Assembly: GCF_013410775.1 (NCBI RefSeq)
Contig: NZ_JACCFH010000001.1
Location: 4,278,001 to 4,342,000 of the forward strand
Source of the DNA: Sphaerotilus montanus
GTDB lineage: Bacteria > Pseudomonadota > Gammaproteobacteria > Burkholderiales > Burkholderiaceae_C
Direction of reading: 5' to 3'
Length of the DNA stretch: 64,000 nucleotides
The first letter of the stretch is position 1; each line of letters begins with the position of its first letter. The translations under genes were made by a program, and so were the position numbers. This document shows, piece after piece, positions 19,072-28,139 of the stretch. The notes beneath the pieces are model-generated. The model was not told where the DNA came from, did no database searches, and saw only the letters and a program-made list of their open reading frames with translations.

Positions 19072-19920
19072 ATGACCGACCAGAAACGCACCGAACAGAT
19101 CGTGGCGGAAGAGGGCGCCCAGCTCGATTTCAGCCGCGACATGAGCTACGGCGACTACCTGCACCTCGACCAGATCCTGAGCGCGCAGCACCCGCTGTCG
19201 CCCGCGCACGACGAGCTGCTGTTCATCGTCCAGCACCAGACCAGCGAGCTGTGGATGAAGCTGATGCTGCACGAGCTGCGCGCCGCGATCCGCAGCGTGG
19301 CCGGCGACGACCTGCACAGCGCGTTCAAGATGCTCAGCCGCGTCAGCCGGATCATGGAGCAGCTCGTCGGCGCGTGGAGCGTGCTGTCCACGATGACGCC
19401 GCCCGAGTACACGGCGATCCGGCCCTACCTGTCGAACTCCAGCGGCTTCCAGAGCGCGCAGTACCGCTGCATCGAGTTCGCGCTCGGCAACAAGAACGCC
19501 GCGATGCTCAAGCCGCACGCGCACCACCCGGCGCGGCTGGCCGAAGTGGACGCCGCGTGGCGGGCGCCGTCGGTGTACGACGAGGCGCTGCGGCTGATGA
19601 AGCGCAGCGGGATCGACATGCCGGCGGATCGACTGGAACGCGACTGGACCTTGCCCTATGAAGCCAGCGACGCGGTGCATCAGGCGTGGCTCGTCGTCTA
19701 CCGCGACCCGAAACAGCACTGGGATCTCTACCAGCTCGGCGAGAAGCTGGTCGATCTGGAAGACGCCTTCCGGCTGTGGCGCTTCCGGCATGTGACGACC
19801 GTGGAGCGCGTGATCGGCTTCAAGCGCGGTACGGGCGGCACGGGCGGGGTGAGCTACCTGCGCAAGATGCTGGACGTGGTGCTGTTCCCGGAACTGTGGC
19901 GGATCCGCACGGAGCTTTGA
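19072..19920 (+). CDS. kynA: Tryptophan 2,3-dioxygenase
   Basis: 282 residues, the normal bacterial length. Heme-pocket and substrate motifs are present: [52 protein letters not shown], the distal [16 protein letters not shown] and [16 protein letters not shown]. It opens the tryptophan indole ring to N-formylkynurenine with molecular oxygen. It is the last gene of the operon although it encodes the first step. No convincing terminator is seen in the 134 bases before the convergent PRC-barrel gene. Confidence 0.97.
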   Translation: MTDQKRTEQIVAEEGAQLDFSRDMSYGDYLHLDQILSAQHPLSPAHDELLFIVQHQTSELWMKLMLHELRAAIRSVAGDDLHSAFKMLSRVSRIMEQLVGAWSVLSTMTPPEYTAIRPYLSNSSGFQSAQYRCIEFALGNKNAAMLKPHAHHPARLAEVDAAWRAPSVYDEALRLMKRSGIDMPADRLERDWTLPYEASDAVHQAWLVVYRDPKQHWDLYQLGEKLVDLEDAFRLWRFRHVTTVERVIGFKRGTGGTGGVSYLRKMLDVVLFPELWRIRTEL

Positions 19921-20054
19921 GGCGCCACAGGTCCTTGTTCATGTCTTCACCTTCGCTTGGCGTGCTTCATTTCAGGCTCATGTGGTCAAGGCCTCCTTGA
20001 AGTGCCAGGCCTGCGACAAGTTGAAGCTGGAGCGACTCCGCCTTCGGCGGGGGT

Positions 20055-20753
20055 TCAGCCCGCGGCCTTCTCGGTCGACTTGCGCAGGCGGGCCGTGGCC
20101 GCACTGACGCTGGCCTCGAACTCCGTCCAGCGCGCCGCGGTGGCCTGCTTCATCTCGGCGAGCCTGGTTTCCGCCGTCTTCACGTCCAGCCGAAGCGCCG
20201 CGAGGTCCAGGTCGATCTTGGCCTTGGCCTCGGTGGCGGCCATGCCGGCTTTCTTTTCGAGACCGGCGACCGCCTCCTTGCCCTTGGCGATGTCCTTGTC
20301 GGCGGCCGTGACGAAGGCATCGCGCCGGCTCGTGTCCGTCGTGTACGTGAACTTCGACATGGCCTTGATCATGTCCTTGGTGGCGCCGGCCATCACGAGC
20401 TTGCCCGCCTTGTCCTGGATCTGCGTGACCGGGATCGCCACGTCGTGGCGGCCGATGCCGATGAAGCCGCCCGCACCGACGATCACGTAGGACACGCTCT
20501 TGTCCGGCGAGATGATCAGGTCTTCCACCTTGCCGACTTTCTCGCCAGCGTCGTTGTAGATGGTCTTGCCCATCAGCGTCTTCTTGACGCTCCAGCCCAT
20601 CGCCAGCTTGGTCGACTCGGTGACGCTGGTGTCCACCGTGGTGGTGCCGCCAGCGACCTGGGCGGTGGCAGATCCGGTGATGCACAGCGCGCCCACGGCG
20701 GTCAGCGTGGCGAACATCAGGTGGGCGGTCCGGCTGGAAAAGTGCTTTTTCAT
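20055..20753 (-). CDS. Exported PRC-barrel domain protein
   Basis: 232 residues. A signal peptide covers about residues 1-32 (hydrophobic LMFATLTAVGALCITGSATA, cleavage near TAQ/V), so it should be periplasmic. Residues ~52-115 are a PRC-barrel: LMGKTIYNDAGEKVGKVEDL, VIVGAGGFIGIGRHDVAIP. The rest (~130-230) is a long Ala/Lys/Glu-rich helix, probably a coiled coil. Its function is unknown; PRC-barrels serve as RNA- or photosystem-associated modules in the cytoplasm, but secreted copies of this kind are frequent in Burkholderiales. It is monocistronic, with about 120 bases to the upstream oxidoreductase gene on the same strand. Confidence 0.85.
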   Translation of the reverse strand: MKKHFSSRTAHLMFATLTAVGALCITGSATAQVAGGTTTVDTSVTESTKLAMGWSVKKTLMGKTIYNDAGEKVGKVEDLIISPDKSVSYVIVGAGGFIGIGRHDVAIPVTQIQDKAGKLVMAGATKDMIKAMSKFTYTTDTSRRDAFVTAADKDIAKGKEAVAGLEKKAGMAATEAKAKIDLDLAALRLDVKTAETRLAEMKQATAARWTEFEASVSAATARLRKSTEKAAG

Positions 20754-20871
20754 GGTTCGGGTTCCTCGTTGGTGTCACGAGGTTTGTAGGCCCATCCAGC
20801 GAGGCTGTCTGTTCTGCACCGCACGCAGCGGCGAGACCCGCACAGTCCGCCCCCGCGGTCGTCCAGTCGCG

Positions 20872-23163
20872 TCATCTGTGCGCCGCAGACCTCGAAAGCG
20901 CCTCCACCACGACCGCCACCCCCGACAGCACCGCATTCCCCGACAGCGGATCCCGCAGCCGCTCGTCCAGCACCGCGTTCAGGTTCGCCCCCGGCCGCTC
21001 GGCGGCGACGTGCAGCCGCGTGCCGGGCTGGTCATGCCCCCAGCCATGGGGCAGGCAGACAACGCCCGGCATCACGCTGTCATCGACGTGGACCTGCACG
21101 GTGATGTGGCGATCGTGGTGCCCGGCGTCGTCTGCTCGGCGAACACAAGCCGAGGCGCCCTCCGCCAGGCCGAGCCGCTGCGCGTCGACCGGATGCACCT
21201 GCATCGCGCCGCGGAACGGCCCCTTGGCCAGCGTCGGCAGGTTGTGCATCCACGAGTTGTTCGAGCGCACGTCGCGCCGGCCGATGATCACCAGCGGCGG
21301 CGCGGGTTCGCGCAGCGCCGCCAGCGCCCGCGGCAGATCAGCGAGCAGCATCGGCGGCGCCAAGTCCACCCGGCCGCTCGGCGTGCGCAAGACTTCCGGC
21401 AAGCGCGGGGCCAATGCGCCGAGGTCGATGCCGGACGGCGCGTCCAGCAGCGCCGCCAGCCGCACGCCGCCCGGCCTGCGCCCGAAATCGTCTCCGTGCG
21501 GCCCGGCACGCAAGGCCAGGTCCAGCCGCCGCTCCGGCCCGCGCCAGCGCGACGCCTCGGCAAACGCCTGTTCGGCCCGGTCGCCCGCGAACCGCTCGGC
21601 CTCCTGACGCGCGAGCCGATCGTCCAGCGCGGCCACATCGACCATGCCACCCGGCCCGCGCCCCTGCGCGATCTCGCTCAGGCGCAGCAGGATCTCCCAC
21701 TCCGCCGGCTGCCCGGAGTCCGCCAACCCGACCGGCGGGCTGTACCGCACGTGGTTGCGCATCGACAACTGCCCGAAGGCGACGTCGAAATGCCCATCCT
21801 CCAGCGGCGAACGGCCGGGCAGGATCACGTCGGCGTGGCGTGTCGTCTCGTTCAGGTAGATGTCCACGCTGACCATGAAGTCGAGCGTGTCCAGCGCCGC
21901 CGCGAGCCTCGGGCTGCCGGGCGCCGACAGCACCGGGTTGGACGCCACCGTGATCAGCGCCTTCACGGCGGGCTGCTCGGGCGAGGTGGCGGGGGTCTCG
22001 ATTTCCTCGGCCAGGCAGGTGATCGGCCATTCCCCGATCACTTCGGGCGCGCCGCTGACGCGGCTGTGGTGGCGGCCCGTGGTGACGCCGCGGCCGATCC
22101 CCGGAGGCCCCATCGTGTTGGCCGCCAGCGCCGCCGCCTTCGGGAACATCACGCCACCCTCGGCGTCCAGCCGCCCGGTCAGCACGTTGAGCACGTCGAT
22201 CAACCACGCCGACAGCGTGCCGAAGGTTTGCCCGTTGGTGCCGATGCGGCCGTAGACAGCGGCCCGCGGCGCGGCGGCCAGTTCGCGGGCGAGGCGGCGG
22301 ATGGTTTCAGCTGGAATCGCACACCGATCTGCAACAACGTCCGGCGCGAACGCCGCCACCGCCGCTCGAACGGCCTCGACATCCTCCGTGCTCACCACCG
22401 ACGCCGCCGCGCCAAGCCGCACCAGCCCTTCCGCGAACAGCGTGTGCACCATCGCGGCGAGCAGGAACACGTCCGCGCCGGGGCGGATCGGCAGGTACTC
22501 GTCGGCAACCTTGGCCGTTTCCGTGCGGCGCGGGTCGATCACCACCAGCCGCCCGCCACGCTGCCGCAAGGCCTTCGCCCGCCCGCGGAAATCCGGCACC
22601 GTCCACATGCTGCCGTTGCTCGCCACCGGGTTGGCGCCGATCACCAGCAGCCAGTCGGTGCGGTCGATGTCAGGCACCGGCACGCTGAACCAGTGGCCAT
22701 ACAGCAGCCCGCAAGCGAGCTGGCGCGGGATCTGGTCAAGCGTGGAGGCGGAATAGACGTGCTTCGTGCCGAGCGATTTCACCAGCGTCGGCACGGTCAG
22801 CGTCAGCCCGAGCTTGTGCACGATCGGGTTGCCGAGCGTGATGCCGACCGCGCCGCGGCCGTGGCGGGCCTGCACGTCGCCCAGACCGCGCGCGATCTCG
22901 GCAAACGCCTCGTCCCAGGTGGCGGGTTCATGCCGTCCGTTGCGCCGGATCAGCGGCTGGCGTAGGCGGTCCGGATCGTCATGCAGGTCTTTCAGCGCGA
23001 CCGCCTTCGGGCAGAGGTAGCCGCGGCTGAACGGATCGCTGTCGTCGCCGCGGATGGTGGCGATGTGCTCGACACCTTGCGTGTCGCGTTCGATGTCGAG
23101 CACGAGGCCGCAGCAGGCCTCGCACAGCGGGCAGATGCGGTGGGCGGTGCGGTGGGTGGACAT
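20872..23163 (-). CDS. Molybdopterin-dependent oxidoreductase, large subunit type
   Basis: 763 residues, DMSO-reductase superfamily. An N-terminal 4Fe-4S motif (CPLCEACCG with a later CPK) is followed by the three molybdopterin-binding domains (GANPVASNGSMWTVPDF, VIDPRRTETAKVADEYLPIR, VASNPVLSAPGSPRL) and the C-terminal binding domain ending in LPHGWGHDQPG. No twin-arginine signal is present, so it is cytoplasmic. Where formate dehydrogenases have Cys/Sec and others Ser/Asp, the local sequence is ASTLDQIPRQ, so Ser or Asp is the likely metal ligand, by rough alignment. No small subunit, chaperone or membrane anchor gene is adjacent. The substrate is unknown. Confidence 0.88.
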   Translation of the reverse strand: MSTHRTAHRICPLCEACCGLVLDIERDTQGVEHIATIRGDDSDPFSRGYLCPKAVALKDLHDDPDRLRQPLIRRNGRHEPATWDEAFAEIARGLGDVQARHGRGAVGITLGNPIVHKLGLTLTVPTLVKSLGTKHVYSASTLDQIPRQLACGLLYGHWFSVPVPDIDRTDWLLVIGANPVASNGSMWTVPDFRGRAKALRQRGGRLVVIDPRRTETAKVADEYLPIRPGADVFLLAAMVHTLFAEGLVRLGAAASVVSTEDVEAVRAAVAAFAPDVVADRCAIPAETIRRLARELAAAPRAAVYGRIGTNGQTFGTLSAWLIDVLNVLTGRLDAEGGVMFPKAAALAANTMGPPGIGRGVTTGRHHSRVSGAPEVIGEWPITCLAEEIETPATSPEQPAVKALITVASNPVLSAPGSPRLAAALDTLDFMVSVDIYLNETTRHADVILPGRSPLEDGHFDVAFGQLSMRNHVRYSPPVGLADSGQPAEWEILLRLSEIAQGRGPGGMVDVAALDDRLARQEAERFAGDRAEQAFAEASRWRGPERRLDLALRAGPHGDDFGRRPGGVRLAALLDAPSGIDLGALAPRLPEVLRTPSGRVDLAPPMLLADLPRALAALREPAPPLVIIGRRDVRSNNSWMHNLPTLAKGPFRGAMQVHPVDAQRLGLAEGASACVRRADDAGHHDRHITVQVHVDDSVMPGVVCLPHGWGHDQPGTRLHVAAERPGANLNAVLDERLRDPLSGNAVLSGVAVVVEALSRSAAHR

Positions 23164-23260
23164 GCGACGTCTCCGGCGGTGGGTCGATCCGGCGGATTCT
23201 GAACGGCACGGAGATTGACTTGCGTCACCGAGGCGTCAGCGGAATCGCCCTGGTACCGGG

Positions 23261-24154
23261 TCAGTCGAGCGCGAGGACGGTGTCCCCGTCGCTTGGGGTG
23301 CAGCCGTCGCCGACCGGCGTCCAGCCGTGGTGGACGACGACACGCTGCCCGGCATGGCAGACCTCGACCCGCGTGGCGCCGGGCACCTGGTCGCGCACGA
23401 AGGCCTCGATCGACGCCGGCATGCTGATCTGGAAGCGGGCAGCCTGCAGGTCGTCCGCGGGATGGTCGTCGGTGTGGACCCACGGGCTGAGGGTGCTCAG
23501 CCACAGCAGCGGCGCGAAGCCGAGGTCGATCACGGTGGGGGTGTAGCGCTGCAGCCGGAGCCAGTCCTGGGCGGCCGACCGGTCGGCTTCTGCCAGCCCG
23601 CCTTGCGCCACCGCCAGCAGCTCGACCGTCCACTGGTTGCAGTTCTGGAACCGCAGGCTCCAGGCGTGGGCATTGGCGCTGTAGGTCGGGCCGAGCAGCG
23701 CCAGCGCCTGCCGGGTGTCGAGGACGGTGCGTTCCAGTGGCGGCGCGGCGTCCGGCGGCAGGAAGACCAGCGACAGGGCGCCGCTGTCCGGGTTGTCGGT
23801 GCCGAAGAGGAAACCGGAGAGCCCTTGATCGAAGACCTTGGGCTGGCCCGCGTCGCAGGCGTAATACAGCTGCCGCACCGACCAGGGGCCGTTGGCGCTG
23901 TGCCGCAAGGTGAAGCCGCTGTGCGAGTAGCGCAGGCCGAGTCGACCGAGGTCCAGCCCGGTGCGCGAGACCAGCGCCACCGACTGGCCAGAGCGCTCCA
24001 GCACGTCCTTCACGACCGCGCTGACCCGCAGCAGGCGGGCCTGTTGTGCGGCCGTGAGCGCGGCCGGCTGGTCACAGAAACGCGGCAGGCCGGCCTGGCT
24101 GGTCAGCGGCGCGGCGGCCAGGGCGATCCACACCCCGGCGACAAGGCGGACCAC
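23261..24154 (-). CDS. DUF2145 family exported protein
   Basis: 297 residues. There is a short signal peptide (LVAGVWIALAAAPLTSQA), then a conserved region with YSHSGFTLRH, FDQGLSGFLFGTDN and FQNCNQWTVELLAVA. The His in the first and the Cys in the third recall the His/Cys placement of permuted papain-like (NlpC/P60-like) hydrolases, but this is only a resemblance. I recognise it as the DUF2145 family, whose function is unknown. It lies 4 bases after the small exported protein gene on the same strand, so the two are likely one transcript and possibly partners in the periplasm. Confidence 0.75.
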   Translation of the reverse strand: MVRLVAGVWIALAAAPLTSQAGLPRFCDQPAALTAAQQARLLRVSAVVKDVLERSGQSVALVSRTGLDLGRLGLRYSHSGFTLRHSANGPWSVRQLYYACDAGQPKVFDQGLSGFLFGTDNPDSGALSLVFLPPDAAPPLERTVLDTRQALALLGPTYSANAHAWSLRFQNCNQWTVELLAVAQGGLAEADRSAAQDWLRLQRYTPTVIDLGFAPLLWLSTLSPWVHTDDHPADDLQAARFQISMPASIEAFVRDQVPGATRVEVCHAGQRVVVHHGWTPVGDGCTPSDGDTVLALD

Positions 24155-24158
24155 TGCG

Positions 24159-24626
24159 TCAGAGCGTCACAGGGTGGGAGGCCAGCTCGCGGTGCCAGGT
24201 GTCGTGCAGCACGAGGAAGAAGGGCTCGCGGGCATCGACGCGGGCGAACTCGATGCCGAAGGTGCGCTGGCGGGTGCGCACCAGGGCGCCGTTGCCGAGC
24301 TGCGCCTGGGCGAGGGTGGTCTTCGGCAGGAACAGCTCGAACTGCGGCTGGCCCGGCACGGTCACCCCTTGCAGCGTCAGGCGCACGACACCCGGACGGT
24401 CAGCGGCTTCCGCCAGGTCGATCACGCGGTAATCGCCGTCAGCCACATCGTTGCCCGGGGACGAGCTGGTGCTGGACTTGCCCAGGGAGTCAGACGCGCT
24501 GCTCGCGGTGCTGGATGCGCTGTCCACGGCGGACGACGCAGCCGTGCTGGACGCATGGGCCGGCAGACAGACCGCGCCCAGGGACAGGACCAGCGCGCTC
24601 AGCAGAAGACGGGGATGCAGGGACAT
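24159..24626 (-). CDS. Small exported serine-rich protein of unknown function
   Basis: 155 residues from the ATG at 24626 (MSLHPRLLLSALVLSLGAVC). The signal peptide ends near PAHA/SS. A low-complexity Ser/Ala/Asp linker (about residues 27-60) follows, and then a compact ~95-residue domain (DYRVIDLAEAADRPGVVRLT through VLHDTWHRELASHPVTL). I do not recognise the domain. A start 8 codons upstream (24650) would lack a ribosome-binding site. The AGGAG Shine-Dalgarno at minus-strand 24637-24633 sits 6 bases before this ATG and lies in one arm of a perfect 7-bp inverted repeat. It is followed after 4 bases by the DUF2145 gene. Confidence 0.75.
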   Translation of the reverse strand: MSLHPRLLLSALVLSLGAVCLPAHASSTAASSAVDSASSTASSASDSLGKSSTSSSPGNDVADGDYRVIDLAEAADRPGVVRLTLQGVTVPGQPQFELFLPKTTLAQAQLGNGALVRTRQRTFGIEFARVDAREPFFLVLHDTWHRELASHPVTL

Positions 24627-24630
24627 CGGG

Positions 24631-24656
24631 GACTCCTCGGGTTCAGGCAAGGAGTC
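24631..24656 (-). promoter_or_regulatory. Hairpin that would pair with a Shine-Dalgarno sequence
   Basis: On the minus strand GACTCCT-N12-AGGAGTC forms a perfect 7-bp stem. The right arm contains the AGGAG ribosome-binding site of the small exported protein. The element is the whole space between the aldehyde dehydrogenase stop region and that start codon. Function as translational control is inference. Confidence 0.45.
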
Positions 24657-24665
24657 GATTGTCGA

Positions 24666-26261
24666 TCAAGCAGACGCCTGAACGCCGCCCAGCACCGCCG
24701 CGCTCCCCTGTACGGCTGCACGTCGATGATAGAAATTCAACGCCCTCAGCCCGCCGAGTTCTTCCCCGCCGCCCGCGCGGCCGGGACCGCCGTGCAGCGA
24801 CTGCGGCATCACGTTGCCGTGGCCGCTCTGCAGCGTGGCGACTTCCGGCGTGATGACGTGGACGCGGCCATGGCTGGCAGCCAGGTCGAGCGCCGTGTCG
24901 GCCAGCGCATGCGCCGAATCGGCACCGTCTTCGCCATACAGCGAGCAGACGAGCGAGCCTTCTCCGCGCGCGACCAGCGCCCGGGCATGGGCCGCGTCGC
25001 GATAAGGCAGCAGCGTGGCGACCGGGCCGAACACCTCGGTGGTGTGGACGATGTCCGTCCCGTCGGCGTCCCGTGTGCCGAGCAACACCGGGGCGATGCA
25101 GGCAGCGATCGCCGGATCGGCATCGATCAGCGCGGCGCCGCGGCCGTCGAACAGCGTCTGCGCGTGTTGCTGCAGCGTGGCCAGGCCGTCCTGCACGCTG
25201 CGCAGTTGCGCGCGGCTGACGAGCGAGCCCATGCGCACGGCCTCGTTGCGCGGGTTGCCGACCGTGGTCTTCGCCAGCCGGGCGCCGATGGCTTCCGCCG
25301 CGGCGTCGTAGAGCGCTTCGGGGACGAAGATCCGTCGGATGGCGGTGCATTTCTGGCCCGACTTGACCGTCATCTCGCGCGCGACTTCCTTGACCAGCAG
25401 GTCGAACGCCGCGCTGCCCGGTACCGCGCCCGGCATCAGCACGGCCGAGTTGACGCTGTCCGCCTCGATGTTCACGCGCACCGAACGCTCGGCAACCGCC
25501 GGATGGCGCCGCAGCAGCGCAGCGGTGTCGGCAGAACCGGTGAACGACAGCACATCGAACGGCCGCAGCGCATCCAGCAGCCCGGCCGAGCTGCCGCAGA
25601 CGATGTTCAGCGCGCCCGGCGGCAGGATGCCCGCCTCGACGACGTCGCGCACCATGCGCTGTGTCAGCCATGCGGTCGACGTGCCGGGCTTCACCACCAC
25701 CGGCACGCCTGACAGCAGCGCCGGTGCCGCCTTTTCCCACAGGCCCCAGGCCGGGAAATTGAACGCGTTGATGAACAGCGCCAGCCCCTGCACCGGCACC
25801 TGCACGTGCTGGCTGCCGAACGCGCCACCCTTGGCCAGCGGCGTGGCATCGCCGTCGAGCAGCGTGAGCCGGTCACCCAGCGCATCACCGAGCCTGGCAT
25901 AGGTGCCGAGCGTGTAGATCGCACCGTCGATGTCCACGGCGGAGTCGTTTTTCACCGTGCCGCTGTTGGCGGTGGCGATCTCGTAGTAGGCATCGCGGTT
26001 CGCCTGCAGCACCTTGCCGATGGCACCGAGCAGCCCGGCGCGGGCACGGTACGTCAACGCCCGCAGCGCGGTGCCGCCAACGCGGCGGGTGTGTTCGAAG
26101 CCGCCGGACAGGTCCAGACCCGTCGCGTCCACGCGGACCAGTTCGGTGCCGAGGACCGGATCGAACAGTGGCGTGGCATCGCCCGTGCCAGCCGTCCAGC
26201 GGCCGCCAAGGTGGTTGAGGAGCAGTTCCGTGCAGGAGGGGGGGAGGGTGATGATCGTCAT
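24666..26261 (-). CDS. PaaZ/BoxD-like CoA-semialdehyde dehydrogenase
   Basis: 531 residues, aldehyde dehydrogenase superfamily. It closely follows the ALDH half of PaaZ and BoxD: FINAFNFPAWGLWEKAAPAL, the catalytic Cys305 in VKSGQKCTAIRR, Glu266 in NIEADSVN, and the end SLHGGPGRAGGGEELGGLRA. There is no hydratase domain, so the size fits BoxD (3,4-dehydroadipyl-CoA semialdehyde dehydrogenase of aerobic benzoyl-CoA breakdown) better than full-length PaaZ. No boxA, boxB or boxC lies in the window. It may instead serve the ring-cleavage aldehyde of another aryl-CoA, for example from the abm operon. The start codon lies inside a 24-base palindrome. Confidence 0.85.
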   Translation of the reverse strand: MTIITLPPSCTELLLNHLGGRWTAGTGDATPLFDPVLGTELVRVDATGLDLSGGFEHTRRVGGTALRALTYRARAGLLGAIGKVLQANRDAYYEIATANSGTVKNDSAVDIDGAIYTLGTYARLGDALGDRLTLLDGDATPLAKGGAFGSQHVQVPVQGLALFINAFNFPAWGLWEKAAPALLSGVPVVVKPGTSTAWLTQRMVRDVVEAGILPPGALNIVCGSSAGLLDALRPFDVLSFTGSADTAALLRRHPAVAERSVRVNIEADSVNSAVLMPGAVPGSAAFDLLVKEVAREMTVKSGQKCTAIRRIFVPEALYDAAAEAIGARLAKTTVGNPRNEAVRMGSLVSRAQLRSVQDGLATLQQHAQTLFDGRGAALIDADPAIAACIAPVLLGTRDADGTDIVHTTEVFGPVATLLPYRDAAHARALVARGEGSLVCSLYGEDGADSAHALADTALDLAASHGRVHVITPEVATLQSGHGNVMPQSLHGGPGRAGGGEELGGLRALNFYHRRAAVQGSAAVLGGVQASA

Positions 26262-26283
26262 TCATGCATGATATTGCATGAAT
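26260..26283. promoter_or_regulatory. 24-base palindrome (TGCA-N6-TGCA) over the BoxD-like start codon
   Basis: ATTCATGCA-N6-TGCATGAAT is a perfect palindrome with 9-base arms. It includes two of the three bases of the aldehyde dehydrogenase ATG on the minus strand. BzdR/BoxR-type regulators of benzoate genes are known to use TGCA-containing operators, so this looks like an operator for such a repressor. A further TGCA lies at 26315-26318. On the minus strand TTGAGG and TATTTT hexamers just upstream make a weak promoter candidate. Confidence 0.55.
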
Positions 26284-26390
26284 TGGAGTATGTGAAAAAT
26301 AAAGAGCATGAAAATGCATCCTCAAGTTTACAAAAATCGCGCCGAAACCTCCTCAGTGCCCTAGTACTGCCGTGCTGACAAGGAAATGCC

Positions 26391-28121
26391 ATGCCCCACT
26401 TGAACAACAAGATCTCCCACCGGCTAGCCGGCGTGCTGGGACTGCTGTTGCTGACCACGCTCGCCATCGTCGGCATGGCGCTATGGCAGATGGGGGTCAT
26501 GCGCACGCTCAGCGCGGAGGTGTCGAACAACTGGTTGCCCAGCGTCGAGACGGTGAACCAGATGAACGCCAACACCGGCGAGTTGCGTGTTGCCGAGTTC
26601 CAGCAGGTGCTGAACACCGACAGCACCAGAGTGGCCGCCCTCGAAAAGACCATGGCCCAGATACAGGCGGAATTCGAGGCGCACCACAAGACCTACGTCG
26701 CGCTGATCAGCAGTCCGGAAGAACACAAGCTGCATGACGCCTTCGATGCGCAGTGGAAGCACTACCTGCAGTTCCATGCACAGATCGTGGAGCTGTCGCG
26801 CAAGAACGAACAGGCGCAGGCCAGGGAGTTGCTCGAAGGAGACGCGCAGCGCACGTTCGAAGCCATGAGCAAGGTGCTGGACCAGCTCGTCGAGCTGAAC
26901 CAGACCGGTGCCAGATCCGCCGCCGAGGCGAGCGAGTCGGCCTATCTGATGGCACGCAACGCCATGGTCATCGCGGCCGCACTGGGACTGGCCATGGCCG
27001 TGACCGCGGGGTTGTGGCTGATGCGCTCCATCACGGGGCCGCTGCAGCAGGCACTGCAGGCCGCACACCGCGTGGCCGATGGAGACCTGTCCTGCGTGAT
27101 CGAGCACCAGTCTCAGGACGAATCCGGCCAGGTGCTGCAGGCCTTGCAGCAGATGCAGACCAGCCTGGAAGGCGTGGTCACCAAGGTGCGCGACAACGCC
27201 GACAGCGTGGCCACCGCCAGCCAGCAGATCGCCAATGCCAGCCAGGACCTGTCGTCGCGGACCGAGGAACAGGCCAGTGCGCTGGAAGAAACGGCGGCGA
27301 CCATGGACGAGCTGGCGGCCACCGTGCGCACCAACACCGAGAACGCCCAGCAAGCCGATCAGCTGGCCCGCAGCGCGTCAGCCATCGCCGTGCAGGGTGG
27401 CGAGGTGGTGGGCAAGGTGGTCACCACGATGCAGAACATCAACGCCAGTTCGCGCAAGATCAGCGACATCATCGGCGTGATCGACGGCATCGCGTTCCAG
27501 ACCAACATCCTGGCCCTGAACGCGGCGGTCGAAGCGGCCCGTGCCGGCGAGCAGGGGCGCGGATTTGCCGTGGTGGCCTCCGAGGTCCGCAGCCTGGCGC
27601 AGCGCAGTGCCGAGGCCGCCAAGGAAATCAAGACCCTCATCAGTCGCAGCGTCGAGCAGGTGTCACATGGCACCGATCTGGTGGACCAGGCCGGCAAGAC
27701 CATGGGCGAGATCGTCGGCTCGATCCGGCGGGTCAGCGACATCGTCACGGAAATCACCACCGCGACGCAGGAACAGAGCCTGGGCATCCAGCAGGTCGGC
27801 CAGGCCATCAGCCAGCTCGACCAGACCACCCAGCAGAACGCCGCCATGGTCGAGGAGAGTGCGGCCGCGGCCGAGACGCTCAAGGACCAGGCGATGCAGC
27901 TGGTGCAGACCGTGGCGGTGTTCCGACTGTCAGGGACGCCGTCGACGCGTGCTTCGGCCATGCCGGCCGCACCGCGCCAGACCGCGCCCCAGACCCGCGC
28001 GGCCACCATGCCTGCACCACGGCCGACCTTCAGGTCCGCTCCGGCGCACACCGCCGTCCAGACCTCTGCGGGCACACCGGCCGCGGCCGAGCCGGTCAGC
28101 GACGACTGGGCGAAGTTCTGA
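26391..28121 (+). CDS. Methyl-accepting chemotaxis protein
   Basis: 576 residues with the standard transducer layout. TM1 spans about residues 12-33, then a four-helix-bundle periplasmic sensor of ~155 residues and TM2 at about 190-211. A HAMP domain (to ~264) and the cytoplasmic signalling domain follow. The hairpin tip reads [20 protein letters not shown], with adaptation-helix sequences such as [19 protein letters not shown]. The C-terminal ~60 residues are a Pro/Ala-rich tether ending DDWAKF, not the NWETF pentapeptide, so CheR/CheB would not dock there in the classical way. An AAGGAA site precedes the ATG. The ligand is unknown; neighbouring aromatic catabolism makes an aromatic acid possible. 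Confidence 0.93.
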   Translation: MPHLNNKISHRLAGVLGLLLLTTLAIVGMALWQMGVMRTLSAEVSNNWLPSVETVNQMNANTGELRVAEFQQVLNTDSTRVAALEKTMAQIQAEFEAHHKTYVALISSPEEHKLHDAFDAQWKHYLQFHAQIVELSRKNEQAQARELLEGDAQRTFEAMSKVLDQLVELNQTGARSAAEASESAYLMARNAMVIAAALGLAMAVTAGLWLMRSITGPLQQALQAAHRVADGDLSCVIEHQSQDESGQVLQALQQMQTSLEGVVTKVRDNADSVATASQQIANASQDLSSRTEEQASALEETAATMDELAATVRTNTENAQQADQLARSASAIAVQGGEVVGKVVTTMQNINASSRKISDIIGVIDGIAFQTNILALNAAVEAARAGEQGRGFAVVASEVRSLAQRSAEAAKEIKTLISRSVEQVSHGTDLVDQAGKTMGEIVGSIRRVSDIVTEITTATQEQSLGIQQVGQAISQLDQTTQQNAAMVEESAAAAETLKDQAMQLVQTVAVFRLSGTPSTRASAMPAAPRQTAPQTRAATMPAPRPTFRSAPAHTAVQTSAGTPAAAEPVSDDWAKF

Positions 28122-28139
28122 CGCTGGCGCGCGCCACCC

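Noticed and set aside
20038-20050. CCGCC-TTC-GGCGG hairpin between kynA and the PRC-barrel gene as a terminator
   Set aside because: Short stem and no T-run on either strand.
20560-22965. Plus-strand open frame of 801 codons
   Set aside because: Antisense to the molybdopterin oxidoreductase, which has clear family motifs; this frame has none.
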